A stretch of 24,585 nt of DNA from HGM12587 sp964580255 (GTDB lineage Bacteria; Bacillota; Clostridia; Lachnospirales; Lachnospiraceae): positions 1 through 24,585 of the forward strand of contig CAZOJX010000013.1 of assembly GCA_964580255.1 (NCBI GenBank), written 5' to 3'. The notes beneath the pieces were generated by a model. The model worked only from the letters and a program-made list of their open reading frames with translations. It was not told the DNA's origin and made no database searches. Below are positions 1-8,190 of the stretch, one piece after another. Each line of letters starts with the position of its first letter. Position 1 is the first letter of the stretch. The position numbers and the translations under genes were made by a program.

Positions 1-86
1 ACGTAGTTCGTTTCGAAGTAGGCGAAGGTATGGAAAAGAAAAACGAAGATTTCGCTGCAGAAGTTGCAAAACAGATGGGACAGTAA
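1..86 (+). CDS. tsf: Elongation factor Ts, C-terminal end (partial)
   Basis: The 5' end is outside the window. The visible 27 codons read VVRFEVGEGMEKKNEDFAAE and then VAKQMGQ, followed by TAA. This matches the conserved C-terminus of EF-Ts (VRFxxGEGxEKxxxxFAxEVxxQ), the guanine-nucleotide exchange factor that reloads EF-Tu during translation. rpsB would be expected upstream. A strong intrinsic terminator follows 40 nt after the stop. Identification rests on the C-terminal motif only, but this is distinctive. Confidence 0.88.
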   Translation, partial: VVRFEVGEGMEKKNEDFAAEVAKQMGQ

Positions 87-127
87 TCAATCGTTTGATA
101 AAACTGAAATTGAACAAATAATCTTAG

Positions 128-163
128 ATAAAGTTCCGGTTCGCCGGAACTTTATTGATTTTT
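128..163 (+). terminator. Rho-independent terminator after tsf
   Basis: Perfect 12-bp stem (128-139 with 144-155, GC-rich top GTTCCGG/CCGGAAC) closed by a TTCG tetraloop, followed by TGATTTTT. The UUCG loop makes it very stable. It separates tsf from the aldehyde dehydrogenase whose ribosome-binding site begins about 10 nt later, so the promoter of that gene must overlap or precede the hairpin, or the gene is fed by read-through. Confidence 0.85.
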
Positions 164-191
164 AGCAGATATTTTGGGTGGAGTGAGAAAA

Positions 192-1574
192 ATGAACCGT
201 TTGGAAATTGAAGAATTACTGCAGGAACAGAAAAATTATTATCAGAGTGGTGCAACGATCCCTGTGAAATTTCGAATTACACAGTTGAAAAAGTTATATG
301 AAACAATCAAACGTCACGAACAGGAAATTGAGAAAGCCCTGAAAGCAGATTTGGGAAAAAGTGCCTATGAGGGATTTATGTGTGAGATAGGTCTTGTGCT
401 TTCTGAAATCACCTACATGATCCGGAAAACGAAAAAATTTGCAGCTCCTAAAAAAGTGCCTACGCCATTGGCACAATTTTCCTCTCAAAGTTTTATTCAG
501 CCGGTGCCGTATGGGAATGTGCTGATCATGAGCCCATGGAATTATCCGTTTCTTTTGAGTATGGATCCTTTGGTAGATGCCATAGCGGCAGGAAATACTG
601 CGATTGTAAAACCGAGTGCCTATTCCCCGGCAACCGGAAAGATTGTGGAAAAGCTGATCAAAGAATGCTTTCCAAGGGGATATGTGGCAGTTGTTAGCGG
701 TGGCAGAGCAGAAAATGCCGCTCTTTTGGAGCAGAAGTTTGATCTGGTCTTTTTCACGGGCAGTCAGGCAGTGGGAAAAGAGGTTCTGCGCCATACTGCG
801 GAGCATCTGACTCCGGCGGTTTTGGAACTTGGAGGAAAGAGTCCTTGTATTGTGGATGCCAGTGCGGATCTTAAACTGGCAGCAAAGAGGATTGTTTTCG
901 GAAAGTATTTAAACTGCGGTCAGACCTGTGTAGCACCGGATTATGTGCTTTGCGAGGAAAAAATAAAGGCAGAGCTTGCAGAAGAAGTGAAAAAGCAGAT
1001 TCTTTTACAGTACGGAGAGAAGCCGTTAGAAAATTCCGACTATGGAAAGATTATTAACGAGAAACATTTTAAAAGACTTTTAGGTCTGATCGATCCTGAA
1101 AAAGTCATTGCAGGCGGTGAAGCAGATCTTTCCTCCTGCCGGATTGCTCCAACAGTTTTAGATAATGTAACATATGAAGACGCAGTTATGAAGGAAGAAA
1201 TTTTCGGTCCGATACTTCCAATCCTGACCTTCCGGGATTTTGATGAAATGATTGGAGAATTAAAGGAAAAGGATCGGCCTTTGGCGTTCTATCTCTTTTC
1301 TAATGATCGAAGGCATCAGGAACGGGTGACGAAAGAATTGTCCTACGGCGGAGGCTGTATCAATGATGTTGTCATTCACCTGGCAACCAGCGAAATGGGT
1401 TTTGGGGGTGTAGGAGCCAGCGGTATGGGATCCTATCATGGAAAAGCCGGTTTTGAAGCATTTTCCCATAGAAAATCCATTGTGGATAAGAAGACCTGGA
1501 TCGATCTTCCTATGCGATATCAACCGTATGGAAATAAAATATATGAGAATCTGCTGCATTTGTTTTTAAAATAG
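192..1574 (+). CDS. NAD(P)-dependent aldehyde dehydrogenase, class-3 (ALDH3/fatty aldehyde) type
   Basis: A 460-residue soluble enzyme oxidising an aldehyde to the carboxylic acid. The general-base Glu212 sits in LELGGKSP and the nucleophile Cys246 in NCGQTCVAPDY. Their 34-residue spacing and the APDY context fit the short class-3 ALDH family, and the C-terminal GASGMGSYHGKAGFEAFSH block is also typical. No membrane anchor is seen, unlike eukaryotic fatty aldehyde dehydrogenases. ATG 192 is chosen because GGGTGGAG lies 8 nt upstream. An in-frame TTG at 174 would extend it by 6 residues but lacks a Shine-Dalgarno. The physiological aldehyde cannot be read from the sequence. It is not the CoA-acylating type found at the other end of the window. 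It converges on the response regulator with a 9-nt gap and no clear terminator. Confidence 0.88.
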   Translation: MNRLEIEELLQEQKNYYQSGATIPVKFRITQLKKLYETIKRHEQEIEKALKADLGKSAYEGFMCEIGLVLSEITYMIRKTKKFAAPKKVPTPLAQFSSQSFIQPVPYGNVLIMSPWNYPFLLSMDPLVDAIAAGNTAIVKPSAYSPATGKIVEKLIKECFPRGYVAVVSGGRAENAALLEQKFDLVFFTGSQAVGKEVLRHTAEHLTPAVLELGGKSPCIVDASADLKLAAKRIVFGKYLNCGQTCVAPDYVLCEEKIKAELAEEVKKQILLQYGEKPLENSDYGKIINEKHFKRLLGLIDPEKVIAGGEADLSSCRIAPTVLDNVTYEDAVMKEEIFGPILPILTFRDFDEMIGELKEKDRPLAFYLFSNDRRHQERVTKELSYGGGCINDVVIHLATSEMGFGGVGASGMGSYHGKAGFEAFSHRKSIVDKKTWIDLPMRYQPYGNKIYENLLHLFLK

Positions 1575-1583
1575 AAGAAAAAG

Positions 1584-2360
1584 CTATACACTTTTGGTAT
1601 TCTTCAAATAAGTCTTAATAGAGCAGCCAATATATTTTTTAAACACAAAGTTGAAATATTTATATTCGCCGATTCCGCATGCCCAGCCGATCTCGGACAA
1701 AGGCATGGAGCCTTCTCGCAGGATTTCCAATGCCTTCTGCATGCGGTAGCGGTTTAAATATTCAATAACAGTGGTGTTCAGTGCCCGCTGAAATTTTTGA
1801 TTGATATACCGTTCGGAATAATGAAATTCCTCTGCCAGGTCGGAAAGAGAGATTTTTTTCTGATAATTTTCAGAAATATAGTTTAAAATCTGATTGACGA
1901 GGGGATCCTGGATTGCTTTTTCCTCATCAAGGAGCTGAATGCTTTCCAGTTCGCTGGTCTTTTCATTTAACTGCCGCAGGCGGTAAATGTTTTGAGATTC
2001 TAAAATGGCCTGTTCTAAGGCTTCCTTCATTTCTTTCATGTTCAGGGGTTTTAAGACATAGCTGGAGATACCCAGTCGGATCGCTTCCCTGGCATATTCA
2101 AAATCAGAGTATCCGGTCAGAATGATTGCAGCATAATCATGTTCGAATTTTGTTTCGGCAAGCATGGTAAGTCCGTCTTTGATCGGCATATCGATATCGG
2201 TAATGACGATGTCCGGCTTCAAGGATTCGATCAACCGGCGTCCGTCTTCCCCATTTTCTGCCTCACCAATGACATGACAATGAAATTCCTCCCAGGGAAT
2301 CGAAAGAATGATTCCTTTTCTGATGATTTCTTCGTCTTCTACCAACAGTACGTTGTACAT
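1584..2360 (-). CDS. Two-component response regulator, AraC-type output (YesN-like, short)
   Basis: 258 residues. An N-terminal receiver domain (about 1-120) has the acidic pair E8/D9, phospho-acceptor Asp55 in VITDIDMP, Thr82 in ILTGYSD and Lys104 in VLKPLN. A C-terminal AraC/XylS double helix-turn-helix follows (about 157-256, with ISLSDLAEEFHYSERYINQKF and GIGEYKYFNFVFKKYIG). Typical YesN proteins are longer because of a linker between these domains; here the linker is only about 35 residues. The ATG overlaps the kinase stop codon (TAATG) and its ribosome-binding site (GGAGG) lies in the last kinase codons, so translation is probably coupled. It is expected to control the divergent ABC importer. 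Confidence 0.92.
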   Translation of the reverse strand: MYNVLLVEDEEIIRKGIILSIPWEEFHCHVIGEAENGEDGRRLIESLKPDIVITDIDMPIKDGLTMLAETKFEHDYAAIILTGYSDFEYAREAIRLGISSYVLKPLNMKEMKEALEQAILESQNIYRLRQLNEKTSELESIQLLDEEKAIQDPLVNQILNYISENYQKKISLSDLAEEFHYSERYINQKFQRALNTTVIEYLNRYRMQKALEILREGSMPLSEIGWACGIGEYKYFNFVFKKYIGCSIKTYLKNTKSV

Positions 2361-4045
2361 TAAATCTGACCTCCTGTAAATAATTTCATGGTTACTGTGA
2401 AGCTTTCTCCTTCTTCGCTTTCCAAACTGAGTCCGCTTTCATGACCATATTCTAAAATGATCCGTCGATTGATATTCTGGAGTCCGTTGTGAACCGTATT
2501 GATCTCCTCAGAGCATAAAAGAGTTCGCAGAGATTCCAGAAGCAGTCTTGGCTGTCCCGGCCCGTTATCCTCAATCTGTAAAATACAATACTGATCCTCC
2601 AGCCAGCCTTTAATGGAAACATAGATGGAAGCTTTTTTCTTGAATCCATATTTTAGACTGTTCTCGATAAGCGGCTGAATCAAAAGCTTTGGAATGATCA
2701 CCCGGTCACATGCTGGATCAATATCAATATCATATTGAAAACGGCTGCCAAAGCGGGTTTTCTGAATAAAAAGATAGTCTTCAATATATTCCATATCTTC
2801 TTGCAGAGGAACCTTGTGCTTGGTGTTGTTGATGCTGTAGCGGAGAATGTGAGTAAAATGCTCGATCAGTGCGTCTGCTTTTTTGCCGTCCACAGCGATC
2901 AGATAACGGATATTTTCCAGTGTATTGTAAATAAAATGCGGATTAATCTGTGCTTGCAGATTCTGGATTTCCATGCGGTTGTTGATCTCCAGAAGATCAA
3001 GATTTTTCTGGTTCAGTTCATTGATATTCCGGATCATTTTGTTGATCTGTTCTGCGATTTCCTCCAGTTCATCTCCACTGTTGAGTTCAATGATGTGATC
3101 AGGGGATCCTTTACGGATAATACGGATTTCATTGACCAGAGCCTGAACCGAAGCGGTAGTTTTGGCTGCCATCATTTGCAGCAGTTGGAAAAAGAGGATT
3201 GCCCAGATAATACCGAGCCCTAAAATGATCAATGTTCCGATCAGCATGTGGATATAGTTGCTCGGCGAATAAATATAGGAATAAATATGGATATTCGGAG
3301 CTGTCAGTGACCGCACGCCGGTCAGATAACGGTTTCCGTTGATCCACTGGTAAGAGGAATCCTCCTCTGGACGATATTTGTACAGGTTATAGGAGGAAAG
3401 AAAGCTTGTGTTGGAGCAGTAGATCACATGGGAATTTCCGGCAGTAATGATGGTATCGTATTGATATTTCAAAAGATTTCTTCCCCAGCCGTCTTCTTTT
3501 AAATAAGCAGAAACAGTGCCTAAATATTCGGAATCATCATAGAGCGGCGTTACGATGACATATTGGGAGGTGTCTCCCGGAAAGTAATAAACGGTATCGT
3601 AAATGTCATGATAATATTTGGCGTTTTCCTGAGCAAGACGATTAAATTCGAGGCGGTGAAGATTTAATTCTTCGTCTGAAAAGCTGGAAAAACAGGGATT
3701 TCCGGAAACATCTGCCACCAGAAGCTGGATTCCCACCAAAGCGTCCAGGTTAAAACGGCTTAACTGATAGGATAGCTCGTCGTAATATGAGGCACGTTCC
3801 CGGATATTTTTCCGAAAAAGTGTCTGATTATCTTTATCTGTGAGAAATTCTTCCACATCATGATAGGTTTCTAAAAACATGGAAGATACATCTTCCAGAT
3901 GCCGTTTCTTTTTCATATACTGATCGGCGCTTGTGATTGCAAAGATTCCGATGCAGAAAAACAGGCAGCCGATGAGAATACTTGTAATGATACGCTTAGT
4001 CGCAAGAACCTCCAAATGTTTTTGAAATTTGCTTTTTTTCGTCAT
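2360..4045 (-). CDS. Two-TM sensor histidine kinase, YesM/LytS-type (HisKA_5-like)
   Basis: 561 residues. TM1 is about 19-38, an extracytoplasmic sensor segment of about 240 residues follows, then TM2 (LIGTLIILGLGIIWAILFFQ), a HAMP linker and a coiled coil. The phosphorylated His370 lies in the NPHFIYNTLE box typical of YesM kinases. The ATPase N-box Asn462 is in LIQPLIENSLKYGF, and the G1 box is DNGPGQP from Asp493. The start at ATG 4045 is supported by AGAGGTGA 5 nt upstream; the open frame extends 46 codons further without a good start. Location and neighbours suggest it senses an extracellular ligand, perhaps together with the lipoprotein of the adjacent importer (inference). DNGPGQP departs slightly from the usual DNGxGI. 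Confidence 0.92.
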   Translation of the reverse strand: MTKKSKFQKHLEVLATKRIITSILIGCLFFCIGIFAITSADQYMKKKRHLEDVSSMFLETYHDVEEFLTDKDNQTLFRKNIRERASYYDELSYQLSRFNLDALVGIQLLVADVSGNPCFSSFSDEELNLHRLEFNRLAQENAKYYHDIYDTVYYFPGDTSQYVIVTPLYDDSEYLGTVSAYLKEDGWGRNLLKYQYDTIITAGNSHVIYCSNTSFLSSYNLYKYRPEEDSSYQWINGNRYLTGVRSLTAPNIHIYSYIYSPSNYIHMLIGTLIILGLGIIWAILFFQLLQMMAAKTTASVQALVNEIRIIRKGSPDHIIELNSGDELEEIAEQINKMIRNINELNQKNLDLLEINNRMEIQNLQAQINPHFIYNTLENIRYLIAVDGKKADALIEHFTHILRYSINNTKHKVPLQEDMEYIEDYLFIQKTRFGSRFQYDIDIDPACDRVIIPKLLIQPLIENSLKYGFKKKASIYVSIKGWLEDQYCILQIEDNGPGQPRLLLESLRTLLCSEEINTVHNGLQNINRRIILEYGHESGLSLESEEGESFTVTMKLFTGGQI

Positions 4046-4072
4046 ATTGATCACCTCTGGTACTATTTTATA

Positions 4073-4101
4073 AAAATAACAGTTTTGTCCGGGATTTGCA
4101 A
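4073..4101 (-). promoter_or_regulatory. Candidate promoter of the sensor kinase/regulator operon
   Basis: On the minus strand TTGCAA (4101-4096), a 17-nt spacer and TATTTT (4078-4073) form a plausible sigma-A promoter about 28 nt from the kinase start. The -35 lies inside the 8-3-8 palindrome at 4093-4111, which would allow direct autoregulation. Motif match only. Confidence 0.35.
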
Positions 4102-4111
4102 TGTGCAAATC
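4093..4111. promoter_or_regulatory. Perfect palindrome, candidate operator between the two-component system and the importer
   Basis: GATTTGCA ATG TGCAAATC: two 8-bp arms in perfect inverted symmetry around a 3-nt centre. It lies in the 186-nt divergent intergenic region between the kinase and lipoprotein genes and overlaps the candidate minus-strand -35 element. It is AT-flanked and has no T-tract after it, so it is unlikely to be a terminator. Binding by the adjacent AraC-type regulator is an inference; those proteins more often bind direct repeats, so another dimeric regulator is equally possible. Confidence 0.5.
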
Positions 4112-4173
4112 TGACAGTGGGAAAAGTGTTCGTTTTTTTTTCTTTTTGTTCCGAAAAAAGGATATGAAAAAAA

Positions 4174-4202
4174 TTGGAATCAAAATAAAATAAACGTATC
4201 AA
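4174..4202 (+). promoter_or_regulatory. Candidate promoter of the ABC importer operon
   Basis: TTGGAA, a 17-nt spacer and TATCAA sit about 30 nt before the lipoprotein start. Both hexamers are imperfect, which would fit an activator-dependent promoter controlled by the divergent response regulator. Confidence 0.3.
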
Positions 4203-4231
4203 AAGTTCATGATTGAATAAAGGAGGATTTC

Positions 4232-5308
4232 ATGATGAAAAAGAGAATGTTAGCAATGTTGCTCGCAGCTGTTATGGTATTGGGTGCAGTTGGCTGCGGA
4301 CAGAGCGAAGAAGCAGCAGAACCTGCAGAAACGACAGAAGCAGGCGGCGAAGAAGCTTCAGAAGAAAAGACAGGTGGAGAACTGGTAATTTACTCTCCAA
4401 ACTCAGAAGGTCTGATCAATGCAACAATTCCTTTGTTTGAAGAAAAATATGGAATTGATGTAGAAATCATTCAGGCAGGTACTGGTGAACTTGTAAAGAG
4501 AATCCAGTCTGAAAAAAATGATCCTTATGCAGACGTACTGTTTGGTGGATCCTGGTCTTTAATGTATGATAACGAAGATCTTTGGGAGCCGTATGTATCT
4601 CCAAACAATGAAAATGTAATCGACGCATACAAAAACGAATGCGGATTTATTACAAGTAACGTATTGGACGGCAGTGTATTGATCGTAAACAAAGATCTCA
4701 TCGGCGATATCGAGATCAAAGGTTATGAAGACCTGTTAAATCCGGAATTAAAAGGCAAGATCGCAACAGCAGATCCTGCAAACTCATCTTCCGCATTTGC
4801 ACATCTGACAAACATGCTGCTTGCAATGGGCGGATATGAAGACGATGCTGCATGGCAGTATGTAGAAGACCTGTTTGAAAATATTGATGGAAAAATCTGT
4901 GAAGGTTCTTCCGTTGTTTACAAAGGGGTTGCTGATGGCGAATATGTTGTAGGTCTTTCCTATGAAGATCCATGTGCACAGCTTGTAAAAGATGGTGCTC
5001 CTGTAGAAATCGTATATCCGGAAGAAGGTACTGTATTCCTTCCAGCATCTGCAACAATCATCAAAGGTGCAAAGAACATGGAAAATGCAAAACTTTTCAT
5101 CGACTTTATCTTAAGTGAAGAAGTGCAGAACATTTGGGGAAGCACATTAACAAACCGTCCGGTTATGAAAGATGCACAGACAAGCGAATCTATGATCCCA
5201 ATGTCTGAAATCAAAGTTATTGAAGAAGATATTCCGTATGTAAGCTCACACAAACAGGAAATCGTTGACAGATATACAGAAATCTTTACAGATCTTCAGA
5301 GCAGATAA
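4232..5308 (+). CDS. ABC importer substrate-binding lipoprotein (FbpA/AfuA/PgtC-like family)
   Basis: 358 residues. An N-terminal signal peptide ends in a lipobox with Cys22 (LGAVGC), followed by a Glu/Ala-rich linker, so it is a membrane-anchored extracellular lipoprotein. The mature fold begins with ELVIYSPNSEGLINATIPLFEEKYG, typical of family-1 binding proteins annotated as ferric-iron, phosphoglycerate, phosphonate or hexose-phosphate binders. DPANSSSA (181-188) resembles the anion-pocket loop of this group. The dityrosine pair that binds Fe(III) in true FbpA proteins is not seen where expected; the region reads VGLSYEDP (240-247). A phosphorylated organic ligand is therefore more likely than iron (inference). 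AGGAGG is 5 nt before ATG 4232; ATG 4235 is also possible. Confidence 0.88.
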   Translation: MMKKRMLAMLLAAVMVLGAVGCGQSEEAAEPAETTEAGGEEASEEKTGGELVIYSPNSEGLINATIPLFEEKYGIDVEIIQAGTGELVKRIQSEKNDPYADVLFGGSWSLMYDNEDLWEPYVSPNNENVIDAYKNECGFITSNVLDGSVLIVNKDLIGDIEIKGYEDLLNPELKGKIATADPANSSSAFAHLTNMLLAMGGYEDDAAWQYVEDLFENIDGKICEGSSVVYKGVADGEYVVGLSYEDPCAQLVKDGAPVEIVYPEEGTVFLPASATIIKGAKNMENAKLFIDFILSEEVQNIWGSTLTNRPVMKDAQTSESMIPMSEIKVIEEDIPYVSSHKQEIVDRYTEIFTDLQSR

Positions 5309-5321
5309 ATCATTTTGAATG

Positions 5322-5357
5322 TACAGCGTTGCCGGACAAAGTGCCGGTAACGCTGTA
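5322..5357 (+). other. Intercistronic RNA hairpin between lipoprotein and ATPase genes
   Basis: A 14-bp stem (5322-5335 with 5344-5357; one G-T wobble at 5331/5348) closes an 8-nt loop. There is no run of T after it. It fills most of the 67-nt gap before the ATPase gene. Such hairpins commonly protect the upstream message or give partial termination, so that binding protein is made in excess over the membrane components. Confidence 0.7.
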
Positions 5358-5375
5358 ATAATTCTTGGAGGAAAC

Positions 5376-6461
5376 ATGAGTCGAATTTCAGTTAAAAATG
5401 TTGTAAAAAAATATGGGGATAATGTAGTTATTCCAAATCTGAGTGTTGAGATTGAAGAAGGAGAGCTGTTTACACTTTTAGGACCGTCCGGCTGTGGAAA
5501 AACAACCCTGCTTCGAATGATCGCCGGATTTAACTCTATTGAAGGCGGAGATATTTATTTTAATGAGGAAAGAATCAACGATAAGGATCCGAGCAAGAGA
5601 AACATCGGTATGGTTTTCCAGAACTATGCGATCTTCCCTCATCTGTCTGTAAAAGATAACGTTGCTTTCGGTCTGAAAAACAGAAAGATCGATAAAGCTG
5701 AGATTGAGAAAAAAACAGAGGAATATCTGAACCTGATGCAGATCAAACAGTATGCAGACCGTATGCCAAGCCAGCTTTCCGGCGGACAGCAGCAGCGTAT
5801 TGCCCTTGCACGTGCACTGGTTATTACACCGGACGTTCTTCTGATGGACGAACCATTGTCTAACTTAGATGCCAAGCTTCGTCTGGAAATGCGTACCGTA
5901 ATCCGTCATACTCAGAAAAATGTAGGAATTACGACAGTTTACGTTACCCATGATCAGGAAGAAGCAATGGCGATCAGTGACAAGATCGCAGTTATGAAAG
6001 ACGGCGTGATCCAGCATGTAGGAAAACCAAAGGATATTTATCAGAGACCAAAGAATGTGTTTGTTGCAACCTTTATCGGAAGAACCAATATCGTTCCAGC
6101 AAAGATCCAGAATGGAGTGCTGATGTTCGATGGCGGTTACCAGGAAGAAATCCATGCATTAAAGAAGGCAGAGGATCAGGAAGTACTTTGCTCAATCCGT
6201 CCGGAAGAATTTGTGATCTCAACCGAAGATGGACAGGGAATCCATGGTGTTGTAAAAGAATATACCTATTTAGGATTAAATACTCACTATGTCATTGAGC
6301 TTGATGACGGAAAAACAGTAGAAATCATTGAAGAATCTTCTCTGGATGAAAAGCTTGCGGAAGGCCAGAATGTCTTTTTAACGATTAAAAAGGAAAAGGT
6401 CAATGTATTTGACAAATCGGGAGAAACAAACCTGGTAAGAGGTGAGGCTTATGAAAAATAA
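5376..6461 (+). CDS. ABC importer ATP-binding subunit (FbpC/PotA-like)
   Basis: 361 residues. Walker A is GPSGCGKTT (36-44), the Q-loop lies in GMVFQNYAIFPH, the signature is LSGGQQQR, Walker B is VLLMDEP, and the D-loop and H-loop are SNLDA and THDQEEA. A C-terminal TOBE-like regulatory domain starts at about residue 240, including SIRPEEFVI. It energises uptake through the double permease encoded next. ATG 5376 is chosen because of GGAGG 5 nt upstream; the longer open frame starting at 5319 would run through the intercistronic hairpin. It overlaps the permease gene by 11 nt. Confidence 0.93.
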   Translation: MSRISVKNVVKKYGDNVVIPNLSVEIEEGELFTLLGPSGCGKTTLLRMIAGFNSIEGGDIYFNEERINDKDPSKRNIGMVFQNYAIFPHLSVKDNVAFGLKNRKIDKAEIEKKTEEYLNLMQIKQYADRMPSQLSGGQQQRIALARALVITPDVLLMDEPLSNLDAKLRLEMRTVIRHTQKNVGITTVYVTHDQEEAMAISDKIAVMKDGVIQHVGKPKDIYQRPKNVFVATFIGRTNIVPAKIQNGVLMFDGGYQEEIHALKKAEDQEVLCSIRPEEFVISTEDGQGIHGVVKEYTYLGLNTHYVIELDDGKTVEIIEESSLDEKLAEGQNVFLTIKKEKVNVFDKSGETNLVRGEAYEK

Positions 6462-8106
6462 TAACAAGTTCCGTCTGGACGTCTGGGGATTTATCACACT
6501 TGCGGTCATTTTATTGTATGTCGTATTTATGATTTATCCAATGGCTTACCTGATCCGCCAGTCAGTTTATAATGTGGAGACAGGAAAGTTTACATTAGAA
6601 TTTTTCCAGAAGTTTTTTTCAAAAAGCTACTATTTTGACACTTTGTTTAACAGTTTTAAGATTTCCATTGCAGCAACCCTGCTTGCATTGGTGTTCGGTA
6701 CTCCGCTGGCATATTTCTTTGCAAGATATGAGATCAAGGGAAAATCCCTGTTAAGTATTCTTATCATCGTGGCATCAATGTCAGCTCCGTTTATCGGTGC
6801 TTATTCCTGGATCTTACTTTTAGGAAGAAGCGGTGTGATCACGACTTTCTTAAAACAGTTCGGGATCATCATTCCGGATATTTACGGATTTGGCGGTATC
6901 GTGCTGGTTATGACTTTACAGCTGTTCCCGTTGGTATTCCTCTATGTTAGAGGTGCATTGAAAAATATCGATAATTCCCTGATTGAAGCAGCAGGAAACC
7001 TGGGCTGTTCCGGCGTGAAATGCTTCTTTAAGGTTGTTATTCCGTTGATTATGCCGACGTTGCTTGCAGCAGCACTGCTGGTTTTCATGCGTGCGTTTGC
7101 TGATTTTGGTACTCCGATGCTTATTGGTGAAGGCTACCGGACATTCCCGGTTATCCTTTATACGGAATTTATCAACGAAGTAGGCGGTAACGACGGATTT
7201 GCAGCAGCAATCGCAGTGATTGCCATTGTCATTACGACCATTGTATTTCTTGTTCAGAAATATGTGTCCAATAAAAATGCATTTTCATTAAATGCCCTGC
7301 ACCCGATGGAAGAAAAGAAACCGGAAGGCGCTACAAAATGGCTGGTACATCTGTTTTCTTATCTGCTGGTTGGAATTGCGATTCTCCCGCAGTGTTACGT
7401 AATTTACACTTCCTTCAAAAACACAGAAGGAAAGGTATTCGTTTCCGGATATTCTCTGCAAAGTTATATCACAGCTTTTGATAAGCTTGGAAAGAGTATC
7501 CAGAATACGATCATTATCCCGATGATCGCCCTGGTGATTATTGTTCTGCTGGCGATTTTAATCGCTTATCTGGTTGTACGAAGAAGAAATATGCTGACCA
7601 ATGTTGTGGATATTTTATCTATGATCCCATACATTGTACCGGGAACTGTTTTAGGTATTGCTCTTTTGATCGGATTTAACAAACCGCCTCTTTTGATCAG
7701 CGGTACAATGTTGATCATGGTGGTTGCACTGGTGATTCGAAGACTTCCGTATACGATCCGTTCTTCTGTTGCGATTCTGCAGCAGATTCCGATGAGTATT
7801 GAGGAAGCGGCAATTTCCTTGGGAGCATCAAAAATGAAATCCTTCTTTAAGATCACTGTGCCGATGATGACTGCCGGAATCGTATCCGGAGCCATTTTAA
7901 GCTGGGTAACCATGATCAGTGAGCTCTCTACGGCAATCATTTTGTATACAGGAAAGACAAAGACCCTGACCATCGCAGTTTATACAGAAGTTATCCGAGG
8001 AAATTACGGAACAGCAGCAGCACTTTCTACAATCCTGACGGTCCTGACGGTTCTTTCTCTGCTCCTGTTTAATAAACTGAACGGAGGAAAAGATCTGAGC
8101 TTATAA
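6451..8106 (+). CDS. ABC importer fused double permease (FbpB-like, two MetI domains)
   Basis: 551 residues, about 12 membrane helices. Two tandem permease domains each carry the cytoplasmic EAA loop that contacts the ATPase: EAAGNLGCSG from residue 179 and EEAAISLGAS from 451. One polypeptide thus forms both halves of the channel, as in FbpB/AfuB-type importers. ATG 6451 is preferred, with AGAGGTG 6 nt upstream; a GTG at 6442 lies inside that ribosome-binding site. The overlap with the ATPase gene implies translational coupling. No terminator follows directly; the first one is at 8386. Confidence 0.92.
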   Translation: MKNNNKFRLDVWGFITLAVILLYVVFMIYPMAYLIRQSVYNVETGKFTLEFFQKFFSKSYYFDTLFNSFKISIAATLLALVFGTPLAYFFARYEIKGKSLLSILIIVASMSAPFIGAYSWILLLGRSGVITTFLKQFGIIIPDIYGFGGIVLVMTLQLFPLVFLYVRGALKNIDNSLIEAAGNLGCSGVKCFFKVVIPLIMPTLLAAALLVFMRAFADFGTPMLIGEGYRTFPVILYTEFINEVGGNDGFAAAIAVIAIVITTIVFLVQKYVSNKNAFSLNALHPMEEKKPEGATKWLVHLFSYLLVGIAILPQCYVIYTSFKNTEGKVFVSGYSLQSYITAFDKLGKSIQNTIIIPMIALVIIVLLAILIAYLVVRRRNMLTNVVDILSMIPYIVPGTVLGIALLIGFNKPPLLISGTMLIMVVALVIRRLPYTIRSSVAILQQIPMSIEEAAISLGASKMKSFFKITVPMMTAGIVSGAILSWVTMISELSTAIILYTGKTKTLTIAVYTEVIRGNYGTAAALSTILTVLTVLSLLLFNKLNGGKDLSL

Positions 8107-8190
8107 GTGGAGTTTGCATCAGAGGAAAAGGAAAAATGTGAAACACTATTCCAATGGGCTGAAAAAGTGGTATGCTTCTAGGGAGAATAT

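Noticed and set aside
95..124. Possible promoter TTGATA with TAATCT or ATAATC (spacer 17-18) just after tsf, for the aldehyde dehydrogenase gene.
   Set aside because: The -10 match is weak and the transcript would start at the terminator stem; it is plausible but not well enough supported to list.
1574..1610. Imperfect hairpin (GAAGAAAAAG with CTTTT...TTCTTC) at the convergent end of the aldehyde dehydrogenase and response regulator genes.
   Set aside because: Needs a 5-nt bulge and has no GC-rich stem; too weak to call a terminator.
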